From Lachnospiraceae bacterium (GTDB lineage Bacteria; Bacillota; Clostridia; Lachnospirales; Lachnospiraceae), in NCBI GenBank assembly GCA_014804655.1, contig JAAUZK010000025.1, positions 56,754 to 91,076 of the forward strand: a stretch of 34,323 nt of DNA, read 5' to 3'. Position 1 is the first letter of the stretch. The number at the start of each line of letters is the position of its first letter. A program made the translations under genes and the position numbers. Under the pieces are notes generated by a model. That model was given only the letters and a program-made list of their open reading frames with translations, searched no databases and was not told the DNA's origin. Shown here piece after piece: positions 6,867 through 15,184 of this stretch.

Positions 6867-7811
6867 ATGAAGCAGAAAAAAAAGGAACCGGTTGGTGTAC
6901 GAATCAAATTATGGATAAAGGATTTTATGAAACAGATGCCTTTGCAGATGATGGTATTGCCGGGAATTGTGTTCATGATCATCTTTAACTATATTCCCAT
7001 ATATGGATTAAAGATTGCATTTCAGAATTACACGGTGGTAGATACCCTTGATTCGGCGAAATGGGTAGGAATGGAGAATTTCAGAATTATTCTTACTGAC
7101 CGGTATTTTTGGGACAGCGTTTACAATACGCTGGGAATCAGCTTCTTAAAGCTGTTGTTTGGATTTATTACTCCGATTATTCTGGCTGTTATGATTTATG
7201 AGCTGAAGGATGGCATATTCAAGAAAACAGTGCAGACAATTTCCTATATGCCGCACTTCCTATCCTGGATCGTATTGGGCGGTATGTTGATCAGCTGGAT
7301 GTCTACCAATGGTATGTTTAACTCTATATTAAAGACTTTGGGTTTGGTTTCAGAAGGGAGAAATATCCTCTTGGATGCAGATAAATACTGGTGGATTGCT
7401 TCACTGTCAGATGTGTGGAAGAGTATGGGATGGGGGACGATCCTGTATCTTGCGAGCATGGCAGGCATCGACCCCACTTATTATGAAGCAGCTAAGATTG
7501 ACGGAGCGAGCAGAGTCAGACAGATTTGGAGTATTACGCTGCCATTAATCAAGACGATTATTGGTCTGAATTTTATTCTTACAGTGAGTGGACTTTTGGG
7601 TTCCAACCTTGACCAGACACTTGTGCTTATGAATACACAGAACCAGCCGCGTGCAGAGGTCATCAATTCATATGTATACCGCATGGGTATTACGCAGGGA
7701 GATTTCTCATATGCATCCGCGGCAGGACTGGGCGTTTCCATTGTATCTGTAATATTGCTGGTTGTGGCGAATAAGTTAACAAGCAAATTGAATGAACAGT
7801 CAGTATTATAG
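6867..7811 (+). CDS. ABC sugar transporter permease (LplB/MalF type)
   Basis: Encodes 314 residues behind a GGGAGGAAAG ribosome site. About six membrane helices are visible, starting at residue 24 (LQMMVLPGIVFMIIFNYIPI). The opening with GLKIAFQNYTV and WVGMENFRIIL is characteristic of LplB-like permeases. The EAA loop that contacts the ATPase is visible as YYEAAKIDGASRVRQIWSITLP (about 206-227; EAA-x3-G core). It forms the membrane pore with the next gene, 12 bases downstream. No ATPase gene is in the cluster, so a shared MsmK/UgpC-type ATPase encoded elsewhere is the likely energy source, as is usual in this family. Substrate is probably an oligosaccharide. Confidence 0.92.
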   Translation: MKQKKKEPVGVRIKLWIKDFMKQMPLQMMVLPGIVFMIIFNYIPIYGLKIAFQNYTVVDTLDSAKWVGMENFRIILTDRYFWDSVYNTLGISFLKLLFGFITPIILAVMIYELKDGIFKKTVQTISYMPHFLSWIVLGGMLISWMSTNGMFNSILKTLGLVSEGRNILLDADKYWWIASLSDVWKSMGWGTILYLASMAGIDPTYYEAAKIDGASRVRQIWSITLPLIKTIIGLNFILTVSGLLGSNLDQTLVLMNTQNQPRAEVINSYVYRMGITQGDFSYASAAGLGVSIVSVILLVVANKLTSKLNEQSVL

Positions 7812-7823
7812 GAGGTTGATGGG

Positions 7824-8705
7824 ATGAAACAAAAAAGTATTCGATTGAGCGGTGACAAAGTATTTGACATTATAAACAAATTGTTATTGACACTGATTAC
7901 CTGTATTATTGTGTTTCCATTGTGGAATGTTGTGGTCAACTCTTTCAGCAGCGCTACAGCGGTAGCGTCGGGAAAAAGTATATTCTGGCCGGCGGAATTT
8001 TCCACGGCGAATTACAAGGCAGTATTTTCAGATACCAGTATATGGAACGCTTTTCTGATATCAGTATTAAAAACTTTAATTGGTGTTGTGTGTCATGTGT
8101 TTTTCTGTGCAATGGTTGCGTATGCCATGAGCAAGGAATATCTGAAGGGAAGGAAACTATATACGGTGATGGGCGTCATTACGATGTTTTTCTCAGGCGG
8201 TATGATTCCTACATATTTATTAATCAAGTCATTAGGAATGTTGGATAGCTTTGCAGTGTATATTATCCCGGCGCTCTTTAGCTACTATGACATGATTATC
8301 CTGATGAACTTTTTCCGGCAACTGCCGCAGTCTTTGGAAGAATCAGCCAAAATTGACGGTGCAGGTTACTGGCGAATCTTTCTAATGATTGCCCTGCCGC
8401 TTTCAAAGCCGGCGCTTGCGACAATAGCCCTCTTTCATGGCGTGTCGCAGTGGAATGATTTCATGACTGCCAAAATGTATATATTAAACGAAAAACTTTA
8501 TCCACTGCAGATGAAACTCTACGAGATTATAGTCCAGTCGCAGATGTCATCCATGCAGAATCCGACAAGTGTGGAGATTACCACAACTTCAAGGGGAATA
8601 CAACTTGCTACGATTGTAGTAACTACTGTGCCAATATTAATCATTTATCCGCTTCTTCAGAAACACTTTGTGTCAGGAATGATGATCGGGGCGGTAAAAG
8701 AATAA
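7824..8705 (+). CDS. ABC sugar transporter permease (YtcP/MalG type)
   Basis: Encodes 293 residues with a GGAGG ribosome site directly after the first permease gene. It has six helices, the first around residues 18-38. The conserved GGMIPTYLLIKSLGMLDS segment (about 131-148) and the EAA loop (QSLEESAKIDGAGYWRIF, about 172-189) mark the YtcP/LplC subfamily, and the C-terminus ends in the usual FVSGMMIGAVKE. It pairs with the upstream permease. Order permease-permease-binding protein is typical of Firmicute oligosaccharide importers. Confidence 0.92.
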   Translation: MKQKSIRLSGDKVFDIINKLLLTLITCIIVFPLWNVVVNSFSSATAVASGKSIFWPAEFSTANYKAVFSDTSIWNAFLISVLKTLIGVVCHVFFCAMVAYAMSKEYLKGRKLYTVMGVITMFFSGGMIPTYLLIKSLGMLDSFAVYIIPALFSYYDMIILMNFFRQLPQSLEESAKIDGAGYWRIFLMIALPLSKPALATIALFHGVSQWNDFMTAKMYILNEKLYPLQMKLYEIIVQSQMSSMQNPTSVEITTTSRGIQLATIVVTTVPILIIYPLLQKHFVSGMMIGAVKE

Positions 8706-8738
8706 AAGTAGGAGATATTGAGAAAGGAAGGAAAAATC

Positions 8739-10379
8739 ATGAAAAAAGGAACAAGACGTTATTTGTCAACAATGCTGGTAACGACGATGGCTGTAACAAC
8801 ATTGCTTTCAGGCTGCGGCAAAAACAGTGGCGGAAGCTCTGCTTCAGCAGATGGAGGGTTGCCTGAGCTTACATCAGACAGGTATGAACTTGATGCAACG
8901 AAGCCTGCATGGCAGCTTGACAAGAAAACAGACACCACAGAACTTACATGGTACGTCAATGCGGACTGGTGGAACACGGACTGGGCGACGGATACCGTTA
9001 CCAAGAAGATTAAGGAAGACCTTAACCTTGATGTGCAGTTTATAACAGGTGATGACACCAAGCTAAACACATTTTTTGCAGGAGGTAAGAAGCCCGATAT
9101 TATTACGATATTTGACGCAAGCTCCTCAGTAGCACAGTCGGCTGCAAACTGGGCATGGTCCTTGAATGACCTGGCGGACAAATATGATCCGTATTTCTAC
9201 GAGGTGGCTTCAAAGGATACTTTTAACTGGTTCAAGCTCTCAGATGGCAAGACATATGGTTATCCGGACTACTCAAACGGACAGGAAGTATATGACAGCG
9301 GACTGCTGAAGGCTTCAACGGCTTTTGCTATCAGAAAAGATGTGTATGAGGCGCTTGGCGAGCCGGAGATGGGAACACCGGAACAGTTTCTTACGGTACT
9401 TAGAGAGATCAAGGAGAAATATCCTGATCTGATCCCGTTTGGTTCAAATTCCATGACAGATAATACGGGTTCACTTGGTGCAGATCTACAGAATTTCTTG
9501 GGCGTACCGATTGAAAATGCGGACGGTACATGGTATGACAGGAATATGGATGAGGATTATCTTGCATGGATCAGGACATTGAGTGCAGCATATCGCGAAG
9601 GGTTGATCAGTGATGACAATTTTTCGGATGATGGCACAGCGCATGAGGATAAAGTAAAAACAGGTAAATATGCATGTATCTTTATCGGAGGAACGCCACA
9701 GCGGTCTGGACCTCTGCAAGTCTGGATGAACACGAATCCGGATGCGGCGTACATTGCGATTGACGGACCGCAGAGTACGGTAGGCAATGCTCCCACACTT
9801 TCTCAGGCAGGACTCTCGGGATGGATGATCAACTATATATCAAAAGACTGTTCCGATCCGATTAAGGCAATAGAAATCTTTACATACCTGATATCTGATT
9901 ATGGCGGATTGATATGCAGATATGGTGTGGAGGGTGAGACATATACGATTAACAGTGATGGTCTCTATGAACTTCTTCCCGAAGTAAAGGAAATGAAAGA
10001 AACTGACAATGATAAATTTAAAAAGGTTTACAGGCTTTCCGAGTTTATTGTTTTCGGTAATGATAAGTATGATGCATATAGTGCAGATGTGACAGAATCC
10101 ACGAAGCAGATGCAGGAATGGGGAGAAGGGAAGCTCAAACCGCAGTTTGTTATTGAGAATATTTCTCCGGATCAGGGTTCCGCGGAAGCAAGGGCGCTTA
10201 GTGCCATAGACACTAATTGGAATACGACCCTGACAAGTCTGATTCGTTCCGGAAATGATGATGAGTTTGATTCTATTCTTGCGGAACATATAGATTTCAG
10301 GGCAGCAAATAGCTGGGATGATATTGTAAAGATTTATAACGAGAAAATGAGTGCTAACAGAGAAAAGTTAGGAGAGTAA
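8739..10379 (+). CDS. Extracellular solute-binding lipoprotein of the ABC sugar importer
   Basis: Encodes 546 residues. The ATG at 8739 follows AAGGAAGG; the TTG at 8718 lies upstream of that site and is rejected. The lipoprotein signal is KKGTRRY, a hydrophobic stretch and LLSGC with lipidated Cys26, followed by a Gly/Ser tether. The mature part is an LplA-type family 1 binding protein: LTWYVNADWW near 75, KPDIITIFDASS near 118, then many aromatic residues suited to stacking on sugars. Its length is normal for the family. It lies 33 bases after the permease gene and is followed by a strong terminator, so the three genes form one transcription unit. It should capture the glycan and deliver it to the two permeases. 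Confidence 0.92.
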   Translation: MKKGTRRYLSTMLVTTMAVTTLLSGCGKNSGGSSASADGGLPELTSDRYELDATKPAWQLDKKTDTTELTWYVNADWWNTDWATDTVTKKIKEDLNLDVQFITGDDTKLNTFFAGGKKPDIITIFDASSSVAQSAANWAWSLNDLADKYDPYFYEVASKDTFNWFKLSDGKTYGYPDYSNGQEVYDSGLLKASTAFAIRKDVYEALGEPEMGTPEQFLTVLREIKEKYPDLIPFGSNSMTDNTGSLGADLQNFLGVPIENADGTWYDRNMDEDYLAWIRTLSAAYREGLISDDNFSDDGTAHEDKVKTGKYACIFIGGTPQRSGPLQVWMNTNPDAAYIAIDGPQSTVGNAPTLSQAGLSGWMINYISKDCSDPIKAIEIFTYLISDYGGLICRYGVEGETYTINSDGLYELLPEVKEMKETDNDKFKKVYRLSEFIVFGNDKYDAYSADVTESTKQMQEWGEGKLKPQFVIENISPDQGSAEARALSAIDTNWNTTLTSLIRSGNDDEFDSILAEHIDFRAANSWDDIVKIYNEKMSANREKLGE

Positions 10380-10386
10380 AAAGGGT

Positions 10387-10423
10387 GGGAGAGTATGGGG
10401 AAGCTATACTCTCCCCTTTTTTC
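10387..10423 (+). terminator. Rho-independent terminator after the binding-protein gene
   Basis: A perfect 10-bp stem, GGGAGAGTAT (10387-10396) with ATACTCTCCC (10406-10415), has a 9-base loop and is followed by CTTTTTT. Read-through could still feed the glycosidase genes. Confidence 0.9.
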
Positions 10424-10459
10424 GTTTCTCGGAACACGAGAAGGAAAAAAATTATGTAG

Positions 10460-10479
10460 GATGATAGATACTTATCATC
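10460..10479 (+). promoter_or_regulatory. Small hairpin immediately before the GH30 ribosome site
   Basis: GATGATA (10460-10466) pairs with TATCATC (10473-10479), ending two bases before GGAGGAGG. It may only be a leader structure, but its position could influence translation of the GH30 gene. Confidence 0.35.
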
Positions 10480-10495
10480 AGGAGGAGGTTTGATT

Positions 10496-11821
10496 ATGAA
10501 GTGCTATATCTCAGATAAGGATGTTCAGTTTCAGGAAACAGAAGTTAAATTTGTAAAGGGCAGTGGTGGGGAGATGCAGCAGGTGCATGTATATCCTGAA
10601 GTTTCTTATCAGAAGATATTAGGCATCGGAGGTGCATTTACGGAGGCTGCCGCTTATACATATTCCAAGATGAGTTATGAAAAGCAGCAACAGCTTCTGG
10701 ATTTATATTTCGGGAGCAGCAATAATCATTATAATTTTTGCAGGCTGCATATCCAAAGCTGTGATTTCGCACTGGGAAATTACGCTTATGTAGAAGATGC
10801 ACAGGATAAAGATTTAAACAGCTTTTCCATAGACAGAGACAGGAAATATATTATTCCGTTTATCAAGGCTGCATTGGATAAAGATAAAGATATTTGCTTT
10901 TTAGCATCTCCGTGGAGTCCGCCGGCGTTTATGAAGACTAACGGTGAAATGAACCATGGTGGGAAACTTAAGAGAGAATATTATCAGATGTGGGCAGATA
11001 TGGTTGCGCGATATGTCAGTGTCTATGAGAAGGAAGGAATTCCGATTCAGCGGCTTACTGTTCAAAATGAGCCGGCGGCAGTTCAGACCTGGGATTCTTG
11101 TGTTTTTACGGGAGCAGAGGAGGCAGAGTATGCCGTCAGATATCTGAGGACTGCACTGGACAATGCAGGGTATGCCAATGTGAAAATTAACGTGTGGGAT
11201 CATAATAAAGAAATCATTTTAGAACGTACAGCGGAAAGCTTTGGCGTGGAGGGGGCACGGGAAGCAATCGATGGCATAGCGTTCCACTGGTATACGGGAG
11301 ACCATTTTGAGGCTCTGGCGGAGGTGCGCAGAAGATATCCGGACAAAGAACTGATTTTTACAGAAGGTTGTGTGGAATATTCACGTTTTGCAACGGACAA
11401 TCAAGTACGTCATGCCGAGATGTATGCGCATGATATGATAGGGGATTTCAATGCCGGTATGAATGGGTTTATAGACTGGAATCTGATACTTGATAAGCAG
11501 GGTGGTCCAAATCATGTAGGTAATTACTGCGATGCGCCGATTATGTGTGATGTTGATACAGACACAATCAACGTGAAACTCTCCTATTATTATATCGGAC
11601 ATTTCAGCCGGTTTATCCGTCCGGGTGCAAAGAGGATCCTGGTGTCAAAGTATTCTCCTGATATAGAAGCGACAGCTTTTGAGAATGAAGATGGCACTAA
11701 GGTCTTGGTGTTGCTCAACCGTTCGGAAAATGATATTGCATTTGTGTTGAATGCAGATGGGAAAAACAGCGGTAAAATGGAGATCAGAAAACACTCCATT
11801 ATGACTTGCTGTTGGGAGTAA
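10496..11821 (+). CDS. Glycoside hydrolase family 30 enzyme, cytoplasmic
   Basis: Encodes 441 residues from ATG 10496, which follows a strong GGAGGAGG site; the TTG at 10490 is less likely. There is no signal peptide, so the enzyme acts in the cytoplasm on imported material. The fold starts with the GH30 segment ILGIGGAFTEAAA (about 41-53), then FLASPWSPPAFMKTNG (about 135-150). The acid/base Glu192 sits in TVQNEP and the nucleophile Glu290 in IFTEGCVE, both at the usual spacing. A C-terminal beta domain ends the protein. GH30 includes glucosylceramidases, beta-1,6-glucanases, xylosidases and others; the subfamily cannot be set by eye. It follows the ABC importer and precedes a GH5 gene by three bases, which suggests a beta-glucoside or beta-glucan substrate. 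Confidence 0.93.
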   Translation: MKCYISDKDVQFQETEVKFVKGSGGEMQQVHVYPEVSYQKILGIGGAFTEAAAYTYSKMSYEKQQQLLDLYFGSSNNHYNFCRLHIQSCDFALGNYAYVEDAQDKDLNSFSIDRDRKYIIPFIKAALDKDKDICFLASPWSPPAFMKTNGEMNHGGKLKREYYQMWADMVARYVSVYEKEGIPIQRLTVQNEPAAVQTWDSCVFTGAEEAEYAVRYLRTALDNAGYANVKINVWDHNKEIILERTAESFGVEGAREAIDGIAFHWYTGDHFEALAEVRRRYPDKELIFTEGCVEYSRFATDNQVRHAEMYAHDMIGDFNAGMNGFIDWNLILDKQGGPNHVGNYCDAPIMCDVDTDTINVKLSYYYIGHFSRFIRPGAKRILVSKYSPDIEATAFENEDGTKVLVLLNRSENDIAFVLNADGKNSGKMEIRKHSIMTCCWE

Positions 11822-11824
11822 GCT

Positions 11825-13054
11825 ATGCGTATCAATTTAAAGAAAATCAAGAGAGTGGGAATACTGATGGTAATGACAGCATTGATGGTGAGCGGCTGCG
11901 GTATAGGAAATCAAAATAAGCAATTTTTGAAAGTGAGTGACGGACAGCTTGTAGACGGCAAGGGTGAGTCCGTAGTATTACAAGGTGTGAACCTTGGCGG
12001 CTGGATGATACAGGAAAGCTGGATGTGTCCTGTCAACGGTGAGGACAGGAAATGGGCAAACCTTGACACACTGGAACTTTTGGAGAGCAGATTTACCGAT
12101 GAGGAAGTGCAGAAACTGCTGGATACCTATCAGGATAACTGGATAACGGAAGCGGATATCCAAAACATAGCAAATCTGGGATGTAATGTCGTGAGGGTGC
12201 CGTTTTGGTATCGCAATTTCATGAGGGATGAGCAGGGAACATGGATTACAGAGGATTTGGATGATAATCCGGGAGTGAAGCGGTTAGACTGGATTATCGA
12301 TATGGCAGAGAAGTATGACATGTATGTCATTTTAGATATGCATGGCTGTCCCGGCGGGCAGAGCATGGATCATTGCTGTGGGACGCTCTGTGAGAACAGG
12401 CTGTATACAGATGAACAATGTCAGCAGACCATGGAGACACTGTGGGTGGCGCTTGCAGAGAGATATTGTGATAATGCAACGGTTGCTGCATACGATATCA
12501 TGAATGAACCGCAGAATAACGGTGGATATGAAGGGATAAACAGCTATGATCCATGGGAAAGTACGTCGTGGGAGCTTAGCAATGAAGTGTATGACAGGAT
12601 GGTTAAAGCGATACGGGCCGTTGACACGAATCATGTCATAACGGTGGAGGGAATCTGGCGTGTATCAAATCTACCGGACCCGGCACAGATGGGCTGGACA
12701 AATATGATGTATCAGCTTCATCTGTATGATGATGAGGATGGATTCAGGACATGGGCGGCGGATTTGGCTGTTACAGCAAAAGAATATGATGTGGCGGCGT
12801 ATGTGGGAGAATTCCAGAATATGTCCGGACTGGGCATCTGCAACGAGTATGGTATCAGTTGGACGACATGGACATATAAGGGCACCAATAAGGATGTAGG
12901 GACGTTTTTCTGGTATTATGGTGAGCCGGAGAAAGCTGACTGTGCCAATGATTCTTACGAAGAACTTTTGAGAAAGTGGGGTGAACCAATCCGGACGGAA
13001 TGGTTTGAGGAAAAAGAGTACATAACAGAGTTGATTGCGCTAAAGACAGGATAA
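11825..13054 (+). CDS. Glycoside hydrolase family 5 lipoprotein, exo-glucanase-like
   Basis: Encodes 409 residues, starting three bases after the GH30 stop with GGGAG before the ATG. The lipoprotein signal is INLKKIKR followed by MVSGC with lipidated Cys25. The GH5 barrel starts with VVLQGVNLGGWMIQESWM (about 49-66). It continues with NVVRVPFWYRNF, then ILDMHGCPGGQSMDHCCG, which matches the D-HG-PG-Q motif of exo-1,3-glucanase-like GH5 members. The acid/base Glu228 is in YDIMNEPQ and the nucleophile Glu329 in AYVGEFQN. It is anchored outside the cell, so it would trim polymer or oligosaccharide for the neighbouring importer, with the cytoplasmic GH30 finishing the product. Family is certain; exact linkage is inferred. 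Confidence 0.9.
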   Translation: MRINLKKIKRVGILMVMTALMVSGCGIGNQNKQFLKVSDGQLVDGKGESVVLQGVNLGGWMIQESWMCPVNGEDRKWANLDTLELLESRFTDEEVQKLLDTYQDNWITEADIQNIANLGCNVVRVPFWYRNFMRDEQGTWITEDLDDNPGVKRLDWIIDMAEKYDMYVILDMHGCPGGQSMDHCCGTLCENRLYTDEQCQQTMETLWVALAERYCDNATVAAYDIMNEPQNNGGYEGINSYDPWESTSWELSNEVYDRMVKAIRAVDTNHVITVEGIWRVSNLPDPAQMGWTNMMYQLHLYDDEDGFRTWAADLAVTAKEYDVAAYVGEFQNMSGLGICNEYGISWTTWTYKGTNKDVGTFFWYYGEPEKADCANDSYEELLRKWGEPIRTEWFEEKEYITELIALKTG

Positions 13055-13084
13055 ATTCCTTAGCCGGTATGTTAGCAGGAGTAG

Positions 13085-13107
13085 ATCAGGTCGAAAGCCT
13101 GATTTTC
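13085..13107 (+). terminator. Weak hairpin after the GH5 gene
   Basis: ATCAGG (13085-13090) and CCTGAT (13098-13103) form a 6-bp stem followed by TTTTC. Alone it would be a weak terminator; the better one is at 13167. Confidence 0.35.
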
Positions 13108-13166
13108 TCACGCGTTGGTCTGGATACGCTTGTTTTTTGACCGGTCGTGGTAAATAAATGAAAGGA

Positions 13167-13204
13167 AACACCTCGTGGCAGATGCATGCGGGGTGTTTTT
13201 TTGT
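13167..13204 (+). terminator. Rho-independent terminator of the GH30-GH5 unit
   Basis: AACACCTCG (13167-13175) pairs with CGGGGTGTT (13189-13197) with one T-G wobble, and the 3' arm runs into a tract of eight T. Between the GH5 stop and this terminator (13055-13166) no gene was supported. Confidence 0.85.
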
Positions 13205-13219
13205 GATATTTTCTTAGGG

Positions 13220-13248
13220 TTGCACCTTTTGTTTGTTTCGGATAAAAT
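13220..13248 (+). promoter_or_regulatory. Promoter of the FapA-family gene
   Basis: TTGCAC (13220-13225), a 17-base spacer and TAAAAT (13243-13248), 71 bases before the start codon. Confidence 0.65.
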
Positions 13249-13319
13249 GTAAATATAACACAAATTAGCCGAAGAATTAATACGCGGAGTGCAGGAGTCA
13301 TTGGCAGGAGAGATTTGAT

Positions 13320-14924
13320 ATGGGGTTTTTTAGTCAGGCAGGAAAGAAAAAGAAGAAAGAACAGACCGATCATACGGAAAAAGTACAAATAGCGGAGACG
13401 GAACAGACATCTTCTGAGAACGACGAGTTGGAAAAAACCATGTTTCTTTCGCCGGAGGAACGATACATTTCCGAAGGTAAGAACGGGCAGGGCACGTCAG
13501 AGGAAGAAACGTTGCCCGGCGATTCAAATGAGAAAACCGTTCAGGAGAATTCGAACATTATAAACGGTTCGGATTATCTCTTGCGCATCAATGAGACACG
13601 AATGGAGGTTATGCTCACTCTATATCGCACCTTTTCGCTGGAGGAGCTTAATGGTCTTTTAAAAGAGAACGGAATTGTTTTTGGAATCAGAGAAAAAACG
13701 CTCAGCGAGCTTGCTCAGGGGAAGAAGAATTATGAGGAGACCGTGGTTGCAACCGGTACTGCCGCAAAGGACGGCCGCGACGGCTATTTTGAGTATCATT
13801 TTAATCCGAATCCTGCAACAAAGCCGATTATTCTGCCGGATGGCACGGTAGATTATAATGTACTGGGTAAGATAGAGCTTGTGACAGAAGGACAGCTCCT
13901 TGTCACCTATCATCCGGCAGTGCCGTATGTAACCGGCAGAGATGTTCTGGGGAATACCATTGAAGCTTATGAAGGGAAGGAATTGCCGCCGTTACAGTGT
14001 AAACGCTGCGAGCCGGATGAAAGCGGCAGTAAGTATTATGCCAGCACTGAGGGAAATGTCACGGTGTCGGGAGGGCGTCTGACCGTAACACCGATCTATG
14101 TGGTTAAAGGTAATCTGGATGCCGCTACCGGGAATGTGGATTTTCATGGGGATGTGCTGATACAGGGTAACGTATTCGCCGGTGTTACCGTGAAAACAAC
14201 CGGAAACATCACCGTGAATGGACATGTGGAAACAGCGAGCCTTTTTGCGGGAAAGGATGTTATCTTAAAAAACGGAATGCAGGGATCGGGCAATGGCATC
14301 ATTCGGGCAGGCGGTAATGTTATGGCACGTTTTTTAGAGCAGACGCAGGTCTATGCCGGAAATGAAATCAACACGGGAGCTTTGATGAATTGTGAAGTGG
14401 AAGCGGGACAGAGCGTGGTGATCGCCGGCAGCCGGGGTAACATCATCGGAGGCACTGTTACGGCGGTGGAACAGATTTCGGCGGCTTCCATCGGAAACCG
14501 TGCCGGAGTAACGACACTGCTGGTTATCGGTTTGGATTGTGAATTCAAACAAAAGATGGGCGAGATCGATCGTCTGGTAGAAGAATATCAGAATAACATG
14601 GAGGAGGCCGAGAAGGCTCTGGACCTTATTGCATGGCAGCTAAAGACTCAACCTATGACCCCTGAACGGAATCAGGAAAAAGCGGAGCAGATGCGCAGAA
14701 AGATCAATTATCAGCTTAAGTTAAAAGAGATTACTACGAAGCGGGAGCAGTTGATCGATATCAATCGGCGTTCTGCGGAGGGAAAAGTTGTTGTTACTGG
14801 GACTGCCAATGCGGGATGTGTTATTATCATAAACGGTGTGCGGGAGGAACTGCATTCCGGATACCGGGATGTCACCTTTAAAAAGGGCAGAAAGGAAATA
14901 CGGATCGTATCCAATAGGCAGTAA
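13320..14924 (+). CDS. FapA/DUF342-family polymer-forming protein
   Basis: Encodes 534 residues with AGGAGAG before the ATG. The first 75 residues are charged and probably disordered. A small N-terminal domain (about 80-150) leads to the FapA core, which starts at LPDGTVDYNVLGKI. A right-handed beta-helix follows, with repeating short turns such as GNITVNGHVETASLFAGKDV and VYAGNEINTGALMNCEVEAG (about 230-390). A coiled-coil segment (about 410-480, EIDRLVEEYQNNMEEAEKAL) and a last beta unit complete it. FapA proteins are cytoplasmic and are often linked to flagellar regulation or cell-surface signalling in Firmicutes, but no flagellar gene is nearby. It appears monocistronic, with its own promoter and a probable terminator. 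Confidence 0.88.
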   Translation: MGFFSQAGKKKKKEQTDHTEKVQIAETEQTSSENDELEKTMFLSPEERYISEGKNGQGTSEEETLPGDSNEKTVQENSNIINGSDYLLRINETRMEVMLTLYRTFSLEELNGLLKENGIVFGIREKTLSELAQGKKNYEETVVATGTAAKDGRDGYFEYHFNPNPATKPIILPDGTVDYNVLGKIELVTEGQLLVTYHPAVPYVTGRDVLGNTIEAYEGKELPPLQCKRCEPDESGSKYYASTEGNVTVSGGRLTVTPIYVVKGNLDAATGNVDFHGDVLIQGNVFAGVTVKTTGNITVNGHVETASLFAGKDVILKNGMQGSGNGIIRAGGNVMARFLEQTQVYAGNEINTGALMNCEVEAGQSVVIAGSRGNIIGGTVTAVEQISAASIGNRAGVTTLLVIGLDCEFKQKMGEIDRLVEEYQNNMEEAEKALDLIAWQLKTQPMTPERNQEKAEQMRRKINYQLKLKEITTKREQLIDINRRSAEGKVVVTGTANAGCVIIINGVREELHSGYRDVTFKKGRKEIRIVSNRQ

Positions 14925-14935
14925 AGGATTCGGAT

Positions 14936-14955
14936 GATATTTTTTCAAAAATATC
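14936..14955 (+). repeat. AT-rich inverted repeat after the FapA gene
   Basis: GATATTTTT (14936-14944) is a perfect inverted copy of AAAAATATC (14947-14955), starting 12 bases after the stop codon. It contains no GC-rich stem, so it would terminate poorly. Confidence 0.5.
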
Positions 14956-14992
14956 TATAGGTGTAAATTACAACATCAGGTCAAATGAGGGT

Positions 14993-15032
14993 CCATGTAT
15001 TTATGTAAAAATAAGTATATGGGCTTTTCTTT
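14993..15032 (+). terminator. Possible terminator between the FapA gene and the histidine kinase gene
   Basis: CCATGTATTTAT (14993-15004) pairs with ATAAGTATATGG (15011-15022) with two G-T wobbles, followed by GCTTTTCTTTT. Thermodynamic stability is modest. Confidence 0.5.
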
Positions 15033-15078
15033 TGTCTCTAAACACTCAAGTGAAGCTGTCAACCATATTCAAGATTCC

Positions 15079-15107
15079 TTGAAAGTAAATTTATGATGTA
15101 CTATAAT
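15079..15107 (+). promoter_or_regulatory. Promoter of the hybrid histidine kinase gene
   Basis: TTGAAA (15079-15084), a 17-base spacer and the consensus TATAAT (15102-15107). The start codon is 77 bases further on. Confidence 0.8.
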
Positions 15108-15184
15108 AGATACATATTACTTTATCTGCATGAATCAGAATATTAACAGACGCTTTAATCATTACTTTTTTGGAGATATAAATC

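Noticed and set aside
9840..10289. 149-codon minus-strand frame within the solute-binding protein gene
   Set aside because: Entirely inside a clear lipoprotein gene, without start signals or recognisable protein features.
13075..13139. Short 23-codon frame or riboswitch after the GH5 gene
   Set aside because: No ribosome site, and no riboswitch consensus could be matched; only hairpins and a terminator are supported.
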